Source: Hawksworthiomyces lignivorus (lineage: Eukaryota; Ascomycota; Sordariomycetes; Ophiostomatales; Ophiostomataceae). Taken from it: a DNA stretch of 64,000 nt. Each line of letters begins with the position of its first letter. The stretch's first letter is position 1. This document shows, in pieces, positions 32,729-43,485 of the stretch. The notes under the pieces were generated by a model that was given only the letters and a program-made list of their open reading frames with translations, searched no databases and was not told where the DNA came from. Position numbers and translations under genes: made by a program. The DNA is taken from the NCBI GenBank assembly GCA_002917075.1, contig NTMA01000018.1, positions 62,001 through 126,000 on the forward strand, read 5' to 3'.

Positions 32729-34369
32729 GATGTTCGACGAGAGCACTAGAGCATCAAGAACCCAGATTCGGAAGAATGCGACGAGCGAGAATAAGAAATC
32801 AGAAATGCATCTAAATAAAGAGCAAACGGAATGTACACGTCTTAAAGTTTTATCTTCTAGCAGCTCTAATTGCCGGAATGCGCTGTGACTTGACGGCGTT
32901 CTAGGACCAAAGCCCCGATGCTAGTGGATCGAGAACTCACTATTGTACCGTCTAGGTAAGGCATTTGCCAGTCGAGAGGGGTGTCAAGAAGCTAAGCAAG
33001 CCTCTAGTCTCGTAATTCGTGCCGATTGGCTCATTTGCATGGTAGACTCCTTATCGCTAGATATCTCGCTCGCAATTTAACAACATTGGCTCACTCCAGA
33101 CTCGATTGTTCCGACAAGTCAAAAGATCAAATGATCCAGAGTCGTATTGAGCTCATTGCAAAAAGTCGGGCCGTCGTTTTAGGGCGCTATGAACAACAGA
33201 GGTAACTCATTGTCCCACTATCTTGTATTTCTTGGGGACTGGCTCAACTAAATGACATGCCCTTTTCTATTAATGATCATAGTCGTAATTTAATGTTATT
33301 GGTTGGGAGAAGTCAATGCGCCTTGTAAGTTCACTGGGCGAATTTATTTCATTCACAATGCTACTCCGCATTTAGAAAGGTATGTCAGTCTTGGGATGCT
33401 TCTTGCTTCAGAACCCCACATCGATCAAGGATGCCCCAGATCAAAGATTTATACATACATTTTCGATGCCGCTAACTAGTGTTCATCTCAAAGTTATTGA
33501 TTGCTATGAGTTCCGGTTTGATCCCTCTTCACCAGTGTGAAATACCAGCGAGTGATTCGCCAGGGGTTAGGCTCTTGAAAGTGATTTAATACAGCCCTAA
33601 TTGAGTAAGCCTGCCATCAGTGGGGTAGCACAATTGCTCGGCTGGAGAGAATGTTAAGAAACGATGGTGTGCGTCAGTCAAAACCTCAAATAAGCTTCAT
33701 TGCGATTATGGAGCCAAATTGCATGTTTTAATAAGTAAGAGGCGAGGAACTATGTGTATCGGTTCGCCTCTCAATATGCGCTCTGACAGCATCTAAGCAA
33801 CCCCCAGGATCACGCCTATGACTGTACAGGATGTGAAAACAATTTCGATGCGCCGAACGCTGGAGACCAACACGTCTGAGGCTCCAAGAGACACAGTATA
33901 TGTCATGATTGCCCGCAGAAGCCGGACTTTAGTAAGGAGAACAAGCTGCTAGAAGACCTGGAGGCAGTGCACCATCGCTACGCTGGTTGCGACAAGAAAT
34001 TTGACCATGCGGGATGCTCTGTCACGTATATGGGCATAACCCCATGGACAGATGGTCAGGTCAATACCCTTTCCCTTGGCAGCATCTATCAAATCGTCCC
34101 ACCCGGCGATGTTGACTCCATGGTCGCATCTATTAGCACCAGTGTCGGCCAGGCTTGTGAGCACTTAATGAGTTTAAGTATTTTAGAAAAAATAAATCTT
34201 ATTTTATGGTGTAGTCTTTACTCTTGAATGTGATAAATGGAAACCATAGTCTAACATTCAGCAGAGTCGGCTTTACAAATCCATCCTGTCTGATTGCTTG
34301 CATCTTTTCGCCTTTCTGAAAATAGTTATCCGCAGTCCGTACTGAACCATGGCAGTATACTGACCGCAC
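32729..34369. other. intergenic, mostly empty
   Basis: AT-rich sequence with no intact gene. The only coding-like trace is the zinc-finger remnant at 33808-34020. Confidence 0.4.
33808..34020 (+). pseudogene. possible C2H2 zinc-finger remnant
   Basis: One frame reads HAYDCTGCENNFDAPNAGDQH, then a TGA, then a second pair CHDC with downstream HH and GCDKKF. The repeated C-x2-C then Phe then His layout resembles fungal C2H2 proteins, but linkers are irregular and the frame is broken. No start or family could be assigned; chance similarity is possible. Confidence 0.3.
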
Positions 34370-35332
34370 TTAGAATAAGTCGCCAGGCTTCGTCTCTTCA
34401 CCTTTGGCAAATGCCAGCGGGTCTGCCAGATTCACCCAGCCCATATATGGTTGACTGAGCTCATAGCCAAGCTTCTGCTGCACGAACTCGGGATACTCGA
34501 GCAGGCGCTCCCGACTGACGGTGAGAAATTGGTTCTCCTCCTGACGCAGCCACCCTTTGGTCATAAACGTGGCGTACACCCAGCGCTCCTCGTCTGTGGT
34601 CAGGTTGGCCGAGCCGCCGTGGTAGCAGCTAGCCAGCATGATGAAGGCGTCGCCGGGCTGCAGATCCGTGTAGACGACGCCGTCCTCGCTGGGTTTCTCG
34701 AGACTGGCCTGTAGGTGGCTGCCGGGCACGAAGCGGGTGGCGCCGTTGGCGCGGTGGAAGCGAGTGCCGGCGACAAAAAGCCCTACGCTGGAGTCGCGGC
34801 CAATCTGGTATTCCTCGGCCGTAATAGCCGGCAGAGTGTTGTGGTGGATCATGTCGTCGCGGTGCAGCGGCTGGGCGGTGGCACCGGGCATTATGGCGAG
34901 CAGACCCGTGGCACTCAGCTGCGGTTTAGAGACGCAAGTGTTCAGCTCGTCGCCGTTCCAGGATTGCGTGGTGGTAGTGAGCATATACTCGTAGACAGCG
35001 CGCCAGAGTGGGTGGCTCAAGATGTCTGTGCAGAATGTCTTGGATTTCTGAGCGAGGCCAAGCACTTTGCGCGTCTCCTTAGGGAAAAAGGCGCCTGAGT
35101 AGCCCTCGTCCTGGTCGAGCCAGGGCTGCAGATCTGCCCGCATTGCATCAAGCGTTGACTGTGGCACGAAATTGCGCATGATAACACCGCCGTCTTTGAC
35201 TAGCGCAGATACAATATCCTCGAGCTTGGCCGTCTTCGCTGTCAGAACGGTGATGGGCAAGTCGGAGGCCGACGCCGCCTTGGCCATGGTGGGTGCCGAT
35301 TCGACATCGACAGACACTGAAGAGGGAGCCAT
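34370..35332 (-). CDS. PhyH-family Fe(II)/2-oxoglutarate dioxygenase
   Basis: An intronless 320-aa frame. The facial triad is visible: His157 and Asp159 (PLHRDD) and His238 (CYHGGSANL), with Arg250 a likely 2-oxoglutarate ligand. NGATRFVPGSH is the typical core strand of the phytanoyl-CoA dioxygenase family. Fungal members such as FtmOx1-type enzymes act in secondary metabolism (hydroxylation, endoperoxide or desaturation chemistry); others are housekeeping. No polyketide or peptide synthase is present, so a pathway cannot be named. The C-terminal 30 residues are poorly conserved. Cytosolic. Confidence 0.88.
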   Translation of the reverse strand: MAPSSVSVDVESAPTMAKAASASDLPITVLTAKTAKLEDIVSALVKDGGVIMRNFVPQSTLDAMRADLQPWLDQDEGYSGAFFPKETRKVLGLAQKSKTFCTDILSHPLWRAVYEYMLTTTTQSWNGDELNTCVSKPQLSATGLLAIMPGATAQPLHRDDMIHHNTLPAITAEEYQIGRDSSVGLFVAGTRFHRANGATRFVPGSHLQASLEKPSEDGVVYTDLQPGDAFIMLASCYHGGSANLTTDEERWVYATFMTKGWLRQEENQFLTVSRERLLEYPEFVQQKLGYELSQPYMGWVNLADPLAFAKGEETKPGDLF

Positions 35333-36084
35333 TGTAGGTCTTGCTTAGTATAATTTATATATTAGGTTATAAAAAAAAGCAACACAGATACAATAGTGTT
35401 GCATTTGTTGTGATATAATTTGTCCCTCGATATCTTTGACAATAATTAGACACAGGTATATTCCACTAAATTTGTGGTTTACTTTTTCGTCTTATATCTC
35501 ATGTTAAGTCGGCATCACGACACGAAAACCCAAGATATGGTTCAAGTTTTCGGAACTACTCACTTCCCTCGGACAATGTCCTTTTCAAGAACGATTTCAT
35601 CTGCTACTCTTGACGCGGAGATAGAAGCAGGATATACATTGCAACCACATAGCAAGATGCATTTACATGCCGCGCTAGGAAGATTAGGCGAGGCTCCAAC
35701 TAGGGGTGTCATTAGCAATAAGAGTGGAACAGCCAAAGAGCTCTCGAGCACAAGATGCGAGATAAGCCTAGCCTCTAGGAGGTAAATGCAATGCCACTTG
35801 CACTGTTCCCCTGCGGCAAGGCAATCCCAAGTTCCTTATCTTAGACCCATCTTCTACCAACGAGGGACGCCCCACATTCACAGCCAAGGATTGGCTATCT
35901 CGCACCATTTCCCTATTCAGATGCTCCCATTTGGTAAGTCATTCCTCCAGATGCTTTGTCGTGGAGATCGTATTTCACGCTTATGCGTCAAATCTCTTGT
36001 CGGAATTGTTTTTGGCGAATTCAACAGCAATTCATCGCCACTGACACGCTCAAATACGTCTTCGCGCTTCTCTTCTGTGCAGAG
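35333..36084. other. intergenic, no gene seen
   Basis: Promoter region of the oxygenase gene and leader of the broken regulator. No supported feature. Confidence 0.4.
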
Positions 36085-37536
36085 ATGGATACTGACCACT
36101 CCCCAAAGCGGGTCATCTCATTTGCACCAGTAATAGTTGGCCAGAGCACCCCTCCAATCCTACAGCAGGCTGTTCTGAAGCCACGTCAGCGAAAGCAACG
36201 TACCGGATGCTACCCGTATAAGCGGCGCAAGGTTCTATGCGATGAGGCTGTACCGGTGTGCCAGCGATGCCTGAAACACAACGAGCCGTGCGAACGGCCA
36301 GCGCCTGCACAGAGCCTTGCCGGCGGCACCGTCGGCGTGCTGAGTCTCCGCCAGCACCGGCTGCTGTCACTTTTGGCGGCGAACCGTTGTGCGAGCATTG
36401 ATGGCGCCGACTGGGCGCTGCTGGACTACTGACTGAACTGTGGATGCCGGCTGCTGTGCAACTTCCCACCAGATGCGAGCAATCCATTCTCATTTTCGCT
36501 GCTGGAGACTCTGGCCGCATCGCCGGCGGCGACGCACACATTCCAGAGCCTCAGCGCCGGCTTCCAGTGCTACTTTTCCGTGTCGTCGTCGGTGCTGTGC
36601 TTGGCGGAGCGAGGCAAGGTGCTTAAGGCGCTTCGCCAAGAGATTGCCGCCTGCTACGGCCGCCCGTACGCGGACAGTACGCTGTTGACAATCGTTGTAT
36701 TGGGCCTCTCGACGCGCTGGCTCACAGATGACCTGGCCGACTTCGGTCTGGAGCACCTGCATGCCGCCAGCCGGATGCTCGACCAGCTGCTGGCATCCAA
36801 GGCGCGGGAGTCTGCCGCGGACGTGGAGCCTCCATCGAGCCTCTTTTACACCGCCGTGGGCATGTACATGTACTGGGATATGTCATGCTCTTTCCTGGCG
36901 CCGCTGGAGCAGCTGCCGGTACGGAATCAGGCACTCTACACGATTGCGCGGCGCATGGATGCGGCGCGGCCGCCGCACCCCGTGCTCGGCATTAGTAACG
37001 AGCTTTTCCTCATCCTCGGCAGCATCGGGAGGCTCTGCAGGCGCCGACGGGCCACAGGACACAGCTACCCGCCGCTAGAGGCTAACATCCTTCAGCGATT
37101 ACAATCCTGGCAGCTTCCGCATGGGCCGCTAGACCCGTTGATGCAGGCCGCTTTGCTCATGGCGCTATGCCTACGAGAGACGGGTTTTGTCATGCTGAGG
37201 GAGTTTGGGCCACACTGTACACAACCTTCCCAAGGTACAGCGGCATATCGTACACAGCAGCTTCTTGCCGTCATGGAGGACATTAAGCATACATCGCTGT
37301 ACTTTGGATACCAGGCGCTAACGCTAGCGGTGGTCGGCGGAGGCCTGGACGGCGAGGAGGAGCGCGCTCTAGTCGGGACGTACTTTGCGCAGCTGTATGA
37401 GCACAGCCGTCTTAGAGTGAATATGTGGGCCCACGAAGTCGTGAAGGAGATATGGCGGCGCAGAGATCGTGGCGAGACGTTAGCTAATCTGCTCGACGAG
37501 ATGACACGGCGAGGTTGGGCTTTGATGCTTGGATGA
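36085..37536 (+). pseudogene. Zn2Cys6 transcription factor, broken
   Basis: One reading frame (ATG 36085) runs to a stop at 37534-37536 but is interrupted by TGA at 36430-36432 (codon 116). Protein-like sequence resumes immediately after it in the same frame (CGCRLLCNFPPDASNPF, then VLCLAERGKVLKAL). The zinc cluster is also damaged: Cys42, 52, 59, 62 and 69 remain, but the second ligand is Tyr45 (GCYPYKRRKVLCDE). Both defects are explained by single G-to-A changes (TGG to TGA, TGT to TAT). The C-terminal fungal-specific region is otherwise long and intact (about 365 codons), implying recent inactivation. A sequencing error or an unrecognised intron over the stop is the alternative. Confidence 0.75.
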
Positions 37537-38079
37537 CCTAAACTTGGACAACTAGAACAGACAGGACGGTAGAGAAGCTTGTAGATAGCTAGATCAATAT
37601 ATTAGGAAGATCCTAAGCCATAGCACAGCCGGTATACATGAGTACGCGGGCAAAAAGCGACACTGGACTGATTTGCCAATGCGACGCTAGAGTGGTGATA
37701 TCGCACTATTTCCTAATTGGGTAAACAACACCTTATCTCTGCGTGATAACAACTGCGAGATAACATACTTGAAATCCTTCAATTGGGCAATGCCTGAGCT
37801 CTATTGTCAATATGTAGTTCAGAGAAAAAGAAGTTGCATCGGTGTCTTTGTATCTACCGGACATGGAGCACAACCGTTGGTTCTAGGTCATCTAACAATG
37901 GACGGCATTCGGGATTGATGAACTCAGCTGGCTGCTTCGTTTATTTAAGTGTGTTGAACGGCCCATAGCCGCTTGTTCGTTGCACCCTAGCGGTGGTATA
38001 TGTGTCTTTATCGTTCTCTCTTTTACAACACACTCCTTTTTCTATGCCTCTTCTTTATTGCGCGCTGGAACCAATAAAA
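37537..38079. other. intergenic, promoter of the permease
   Basis: No gene is supported. It ends in the leader of the permease, which contains an earlier in-frame ATG at 38044. Confidence 0.4.
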
Positions 38080-39615
38080 ATGGGCCCATCTATAGACACC
38101 AAGGATGCACCGCTATCAAACTCGGCATCATCTGAGAAATATGGTACGGGCGAGGAGACGGGCGATTCATCGTCTGCACAGATTGGACTTCAGACTCGCC
38201 CGTTCTCACTCATCTCTATGCTTGGCGTAGCCTATGGCGTCACCAACACAGCTGTATCGCTTATTATCGGCCTTGCCAGTGGCATCGCCCTCGGCGGAGC
38301 GCCGCTCTACATCTACGGCGTGATATTAATGGCCTTTGTGGGTTTCTGCGTGGCTGTCAGCCTCGGCGAGCTGGCCTCCGCTCTGCCGCACGCTGGCGGT
38401 CAGTACTTTTGGGTGGCGCAGCTGGCGCCCAAGGCTGTCCGTCGAGAGCTGTCCTATCTGACTGGCATTATGGCCTGGGGCGGCGCCGTGTTTACAGGCG
38501 CATCGGGCAGCCTGGCCATCCCGCAGATGATCTTGGGCATGGTGCAGCTTCGCAATCCAGACTTTGTGTACAGACCGTGGATGGGCTTCGTGGGCTACCT
38601 GATCGTCGTGTGGGCCATCTTCTTCCTAAACCTCTACGAGCGTGGCATCCCCATACTCGGTCGCGTCAGCCTTGCCTACAATATCGCCATAGCTATCGTC
38701 ATGTTCATCGTGGTGCTAGCCGTATCCGACAAGCAGCCGGCGCGCGCCGTGTTTGCGACAGAAACAAACCTGTCCGGATGGTCGTCGAACGGCGTCGCCT
38801 GGCTGATTGGCATCAGCGCCGTGCACTGGTGCTTCTCGTGCCTCGACGCCTGCACACACATGGCCGACAAGATCCCTGAGCCCGAGAAGAACATCCCACG
38901 CTCCCTATTGGCGACCGTCGGCATCGGCTTCTTGACCGGCTTTCCCTTTGCCATCGCCATCTTCTTCTCCATCAGCGACATGGATGCCGTCGCCAGCGCC
39001 TTCATGCCCAACCTCGAAGTCTTTCGCCAAGCGTTGCGCGGCAGCACGAGCGGTGCTATCGCCATTGAATCGCTGCTCGTCTGTGCCAACGTCTTTGGCC
39101 TATTTGGCATCCACACCTGGCAGGCCCGCCTGGCGTGGTCATTCAGCCGAGACCATGGCTTCCCCTTCTCCCGCTACCTGGGGTCGCTGGCACCACCCCC
39201 CTATAACGTACCATTCTGGGCACACGTTTGGTCTTGCGTGTGGACGTCGCTCCTCGGCTGTCTTTATCTCGGCTCATCTGTGGCCTTCAACTCCTTCGTC
39301 AGCGGCGGCATCCTTCTGCAGTGCATCACCTACTCGCTACCTGTCATTCTGCTCTGGACGCGTGGGCGTAAGAATATAAAGCCTGGTCCGTTCTGGTGGC
39401 CACGATTTGGGCCAATCGCCAACTTCGTGACCGTGGCGTGGTCGCTGATCGCACTCATATTTTATTCGTTCCCCTGGTTCCAACCCGTAGAGGCAAATGC
39501 TATGAACTATGTATCGGCCGTTATTGTGCTGATGCTCTTCTACTCCGCCGCATACTGGGTATTTTTTGGGCGCAAGTACTACGTTACACCGTCCATTAAT
39601 GTACGGTACTCATAA
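38080..39615 (+). CDS. APC amino-acid/choline/GABA-type permease
   Basis: An intronless 511-aa frame from ATG 38080 (MGPSIDTKDAPLSN); ATG 38044 would add 12 residues. About 12 membrane segments are visible. Features of the ACT (GABA/choline) branch are FSLISMLGVAYGVTNTAVSL near residue 50, the conserved GGAPLYIYG and GELASALPHAGGQYFW in segments 2-3, and SFSRDHGFPFSRYL in the loop before segment 9. By family it imports GABA, choline or polyamines with protons at the plasma membrane. GABA is the product of 2-pyrrolidinone hydrolysis, so it could complement the lam cluster, though it lies 25 kb away. Confidence 0.9.
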   Translation: MGPSIDTKDAPLSNSASSEKYGTGEETGDSSSAQIGLQTRPFSLISMLGVAYGVTNTAVSLIIGLASGIALGGAPLYIYGVILMAFVGFCVAVSLGELASALPHAGGQYFWVAQLAPKAVRRELSYLTGIMAWGGAVFTGASGSLAIPQMILGMVQLRNPDFVYRPWMGFVGYLIVVWAIFFLNLYERGIPILGRVSLAYNIAIAIVMFIVVLAVSDKQPARAVFATETNLSGWSSNGVAWLIGISAVHWCFSCLDACTHMADKIPEPEKNIPRSLLATVGIGFLTGFPFAIAIFFSISDMDAVASAFMPNLEVFRQALRGSTSGAIAIESLLVCANVFGLFGIHTWQARLAWSFSRDHGFPFSRYLGSLAPPPYNVPFWAHVWSCVWTSLLGCLYLGSSVAFNSFVSGGILLQCITYSLPVILLWTRGRKNIKPGPFWWPRFGPIANFVTVAWSLIALIFYSFPWFQPVEANAMNYVSAVIVLMLFYSAAYWVFFGRKYYVTPSINVRYS

Positions 39616-41336
39616 AGATAATATAATATCAGTCCAGGGTCCCTCTTAGTCCTGCTAGGAATGCACTATTAGCTGTCTTATTATTTCAGCTATCATATTA
39701 CTCGTGACTGTCAAAATTATGACACAAAAGTCGCTGATCCCATGCTGATCTTTTAATCTTGGCCGCGGAATGTGAAAGCTTTTGTCACGGTTAGTTGAAC
39801 CAGATGAGGCGGCTGTGGTGGAAAAATAAGTTTGCATTATGGGATTCCGGAGGCAGAAGCAAAGAAGAAAATTGGTATTATGATATTATGAAGTCACACT
39901 TGTAATCGTCAACATTTTCTGAATATATTTGTGACTAGTGGCAGCTGTCCGTTTAGGCGTGTCTACTGGGAATTCTAGGACAATATAAAGAGGCTTAGTG
40001 TAGACAAGACAACAAGCTTGGCATTGTCTGGCTCAAGGTCTCTCTGTAGTTAGCCAGAAAGTATCTGCGTCCATACAGCGCCTGAGATGCAATTTCCGAC
40101 GTCGAAGCTTCACAGTTTATGGCTAACTAGAGACTAGTTCAAATCGCAAAAACTATTAAGGTAAAAAACCATAACGGTATATACAAATTATCGTTCAAGT
40201 TCATCGACAACGACTACCTGAAACTCCGAATCTCTCGAGATATAATGTTTATGAATCCATATAGTACGAGCTCTCCAGCTCCTCCACCTACTACTCCGAA
40301 AACATTCGAATTCGTTGACATCTTACACAATCGGGAGAAAGAGAAAACAAAACAACAGGAAAGACTAACAAAGACACGTCACTTGCCATCTCCCCACAAG
40401 AGTTGGTTTGAGATGAACCATCCCATGGGGCGGTGACATCAGTCAAGGTTCTTCTAATGCGTCGATCCGTGGGCAAAGGTCCGGATCTTGACGGCGTTGA
40501 TACTATGTCGCCGAGTTTACTGACAAGACAATATTTCTGCGTAAGCAAGCAGCTGTCATTCGTTGTTCTCGTAAACAAAAATTACTAGAGTTCGATTTTC
40601 CAAGGAGCCCATGAGAGCTATTCCGACCCGACCGTTGGGTGATTCATTTAAATACGATCTTGCCTGCTTTTTATCGTTAACAATAAGTATAAGTGGGATG
40701 TTCAAGAGATCTTGGCTTCCCGTATATGTAAGGGGGAGCTCCAGTATCAAGTTGATTGGGTTGGCTGGGAAGACGACAGCAATTGGTACCTAGCTGACGG
40801 GTTCAAGGGATGCCCTCAGATTCTCAGAGATTACCATGATGGCCATCCGGAGATGCCAGGACCGCCTATATGAAACGGTCAGGCAGATTAAAAGGTTTAT
40901 CTTGTTAAACTTCAGACCAGGAATTTATAGAGGAATTCTTGCAAACTTGCTTCTAATTTGTCTTCGTTCTTAGCAGGACTTTTCGGACACGCGTAAAATG
41001 AGACTCCGTGTCTATTTAGCAGGGACACTTAAGGACACCTATATAAAGTAGACTCGAGTAGGGATAGGACAAGAACTAAGACAAAACAATGCAGATGTAG
41101 ATGCGCACGTAAAGACACGGACTAGCCAAGGCGAAAAATAAAATTCAGTGTTTGATAGCAAGCCATCACTCCTAATAGAATGCGTATGCTACATGGTGTA
41201 TTAGGGACCTGAGAGTACGACGTAGTGGCGTCTGAATATCACACCACAAGCTTTTATTTCCAATAGAAGTACGCAGCATTTCAAGCTTTCTCTTATTATA
41301 CATATGTAACAATACACTCGCACTGCTACCAGTGCT
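39616..41336. other. intergenic, no gene seen
   Basis: 1.7 kb of AT-rich sequence. Open frames of up to about 95 codons occur on both strands, but none shows motifs, splice continuity or codon bias. Confidence 0.45.
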
Positions 41337-42161
41337 TTACCTTCCTTCGCGACCGAGAGCGGCGACCTCGCGGATGGCCGCGACGACGGCCGGGGAGTCC
41401 TTTCGCAGGATGGCGCCGTGGTTGCTGGGGACCTTGGCGCTGACGCGGATGTTGGGGTTGCGGGCGGCCGCCGCGTCTGCGCTGGGGCGGCAGCGCTCCT
41501 GCTCGTCACCGCGGCTGCCGAAGGACGTGCCCGAGGCGACCACGTAGCGCGTCGGGACGGCAATGCGGTCCAGCACCGGGTTAAGCTCGCGCGTGCTGGA
41601 GACGACGCCGAGCTCGATGTTGCTCTCGGCCTGACGCGCGGCGCTCATGCGCGGGGCCAGGCCCGTGGGGCGGAGCAGCGGAAAGAACCAGTTGATCCGC
41701 CGGAACAGCGTCCGGATCCGCTCCTCCATGGCCGCGTCGAGCCAGTCGTACGCGTACGCGCCGTCGACAAACACCGCGCCCAGGCAGCGGTCAGGGTGCC
41801 GGCTGGCCCAGTGCGCCGCCACGAACGCCCCGTACGACCAGCCCACCACCACCACCGGCCGCTCTGTCGCCGCCACGCCCCGGCCGGTAAGGACCGCGTC
41901 GACGTCCCGGACGGCGGCCTCGAAGGAGTAGTCCGCCGAGCGCTTCGACCGGCCGCGGGCCCGCTCGTCGTAGGTGATGTGCCGCCACTCCGCCGTCCCC
42001 AGCTCGGCGATCACCTTCTTCCAGTGGAACTGGGTCGCGAATTGGCCGTTGAGGTAGATCACCGGCGTGCCGGAGCCGCCAGTGTCAGTGACCGCAAGAG
42101 CGGTATCCTCGAACGGCACCTTGCCGGTCCAGGGCAAGATGGTCGGGGCTGGGGCAGCCAT
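41337..42161 (-). CDS. alpha/beta hydrolase, bacterial-like
   Basis: An intronless 274-aa frame. The nucleophile elbow is GWSYG (Ser109), the oxyanion strand is VIYLNGQFATQ (about 34-44), the likely acid follows in FVDGAYAYDW and the catalytic His is His248 (SNHGAIL). GC content is much higher than in the neighbouring genes, with runs of GCC/GCG/CGG codons. The protein is short and compact like actinobacterial alpha/beta hydrolases, and both flanks are gene-poor, all suggesting transfer from a GC-rich bacterium. The substrate is unknown. No signal peptide. Confidence 0.85.
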   Translation of the reverse strand: MAAPAPTILPWTGKVPFEDTALAVTDTGGSGTPVIYLNGQFATQFHWKKVIAELGTAEWRHITYDERARGRSKRSADYSFEAAVRDVDAVLTGRGVAATERPVVVVGWSYGAFVAAHWASRHPDRCLGAVFVDGAYAYDWLDAAMEERIRTLFRRINWFFPLLRPTGLAPRMSAARQAESNIELGVVSSTRELNPVLDRIAVPTRYVVASGTSFGSRGDEQERCRPSADAAAARNPNIRVSAKVPSNHGAILRKDSPAVVAAIREVAALGREGR

Positions 42162-42924
42162 CGTAGCGTTTGCTCCTCTAGCATCCGTAAACAGGTATAC
42201 TAGAGTGATCGCTAGTTTTTAGGGCCACTTGGCGACGGTCAGTAAGCAGCGTAAATTGAGCCTTTCCCTTTCGTCAGCTTTAAAAAAAGGACGGCCCCGT
42301 CGGCCAACAGGAATTTGTCGTAGAGGAAGGTATTATACACTTCTTTCTTCCGAATCTGCATCTACGATAGTGATAGTGGTACGTCTTCTGACAAGACGAA
42401 ATGTGGTTGCCTACCGAAGAATACGAAACAAGCACAGTGTTCTATGCACAGTGTTTTCAAAATTCGTACGGTTTATTGTTTGGGGCTGCTTGATAATATG
42501 TCAGGGGCTAAGCATGTTGTAATGTGATCTGCGCAATTTTCGGCCTCCTCCCCCAGAAACAAAGCCGATCCCATTCATCGAGCCCCTGAGAGACGATGGG
42601 ATCCAGTGTACAAGATGCGGGTTTACTATCATGAATCTAAGAGGAATACAAAACCATTCTCAAGTAGCTCACACATGGAAGGGCCAACCCGAGGGCGGCG
42701 ATGTGAGAAAGAAGGCACAGATACCTCGTGAGCTTCCATGGGTGACAGGAGTGCAATGCCAGCGATTTTTCTCGCAACGGAGAGCCAGTAGCTAGTTTGA
42801 AGTGGGTAGAGACATTAAGGTTTGATGAGCTGTAAAGCCATATCTAGCGCTCTCGGTGCTATAGCTGCCAGGCAACACAACTTTACAATCTCGACTTTGA
42901 ACGATCTTGTAACTCCTCTTGGTC
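42162..42924. other. intergenic, no gene seen
   Basis: AT-rich upstream region of the hydrolase. No supported feature. Confidence 0.4.
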
Positions 42925-43485
42925 TAGGTGAGGTTCCCTGATGTACCGGAAGATGGCATCGCGTTCAGCCTGGCTCCGTCGTGCGACAGAGAAGCCGGGC
43001 AGGCCGTAGGTGTAAATGTCGGCAAGAACAAACTGCGTGAGGGCGTCACAGGCACCGGATTTGTACAGGTGTAGCTGCGGGAAACTTTCAGAATAACCAT
43101 GGCCGATTTCGATGGATTCAGGCAGTTCTCTCGGACCCTATCCGCATACCGTCGTACAACACTGAATAAGTCTTGGATGAGGGTCCAGCGGAACGGTGCA
43201 AAGTCGATGGGCTGCTAGTTCTCGTCCACAATGTCGCAGCTGACAGTGACAAAAAAGTGTTGCATCCGCAAAAGGTGTGTGCCAAGACTCGCATTGTCGC
43301 TGATGCGGCGCTCAATCGCCATGAGCTGCAGCGACAGTAATTGCTCCGGTTGCATGAGGAGCACGCCGCCCTCGTTGCGGCAGCGAAGCAGCGCAGCGCG
43401 GATGGATGCAGCGTCCTGCTCCTTGAGTTTCAGCGCTCGTGGGAAGGGCAGATGAGCGATAGGGCGACCGATTCTCTCTCCACCA
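42925..43485 (-). pseudogene. fragment of a DUF3638/DUF3645 giant protein
   Basis: Minus-strand reading gives GRPIAHLPFPRALKL, then GGVLLMQPEQLLSLQLMAIE, then CDIVDEN with a TAG at 43215-43217. It continues in the same frame with APFRWTLIQDLFSVVRRYAD. After a one-base frameshift near 43120-43135 it resumes as EIGHGYSESFPQLHLYKSGA and LPGFSVARRSQAERDAIF to about 42930. This matches the DUF3638 signature of roughly 3000-aa fungal proteins of unknown function. About 185 codons survive; no start or flanking domains were found. Confidence 0.7.

Noticed and set aside
33949..34164. 71-codon minus-strand frame with WDDLIDAAKGKGIDLTICPW
   Set aside because: Looks helical but is isolated, overlaps the opposite-strand zinc-finger trace and has no recognised family.
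41418..42203. 261-codon plus-strand frame over the alpha/beta hydrolase
   Set aside because: Antisense shadow of a very GC-rich gene; low-complexity Arg/Ala/Gly/Val composition.
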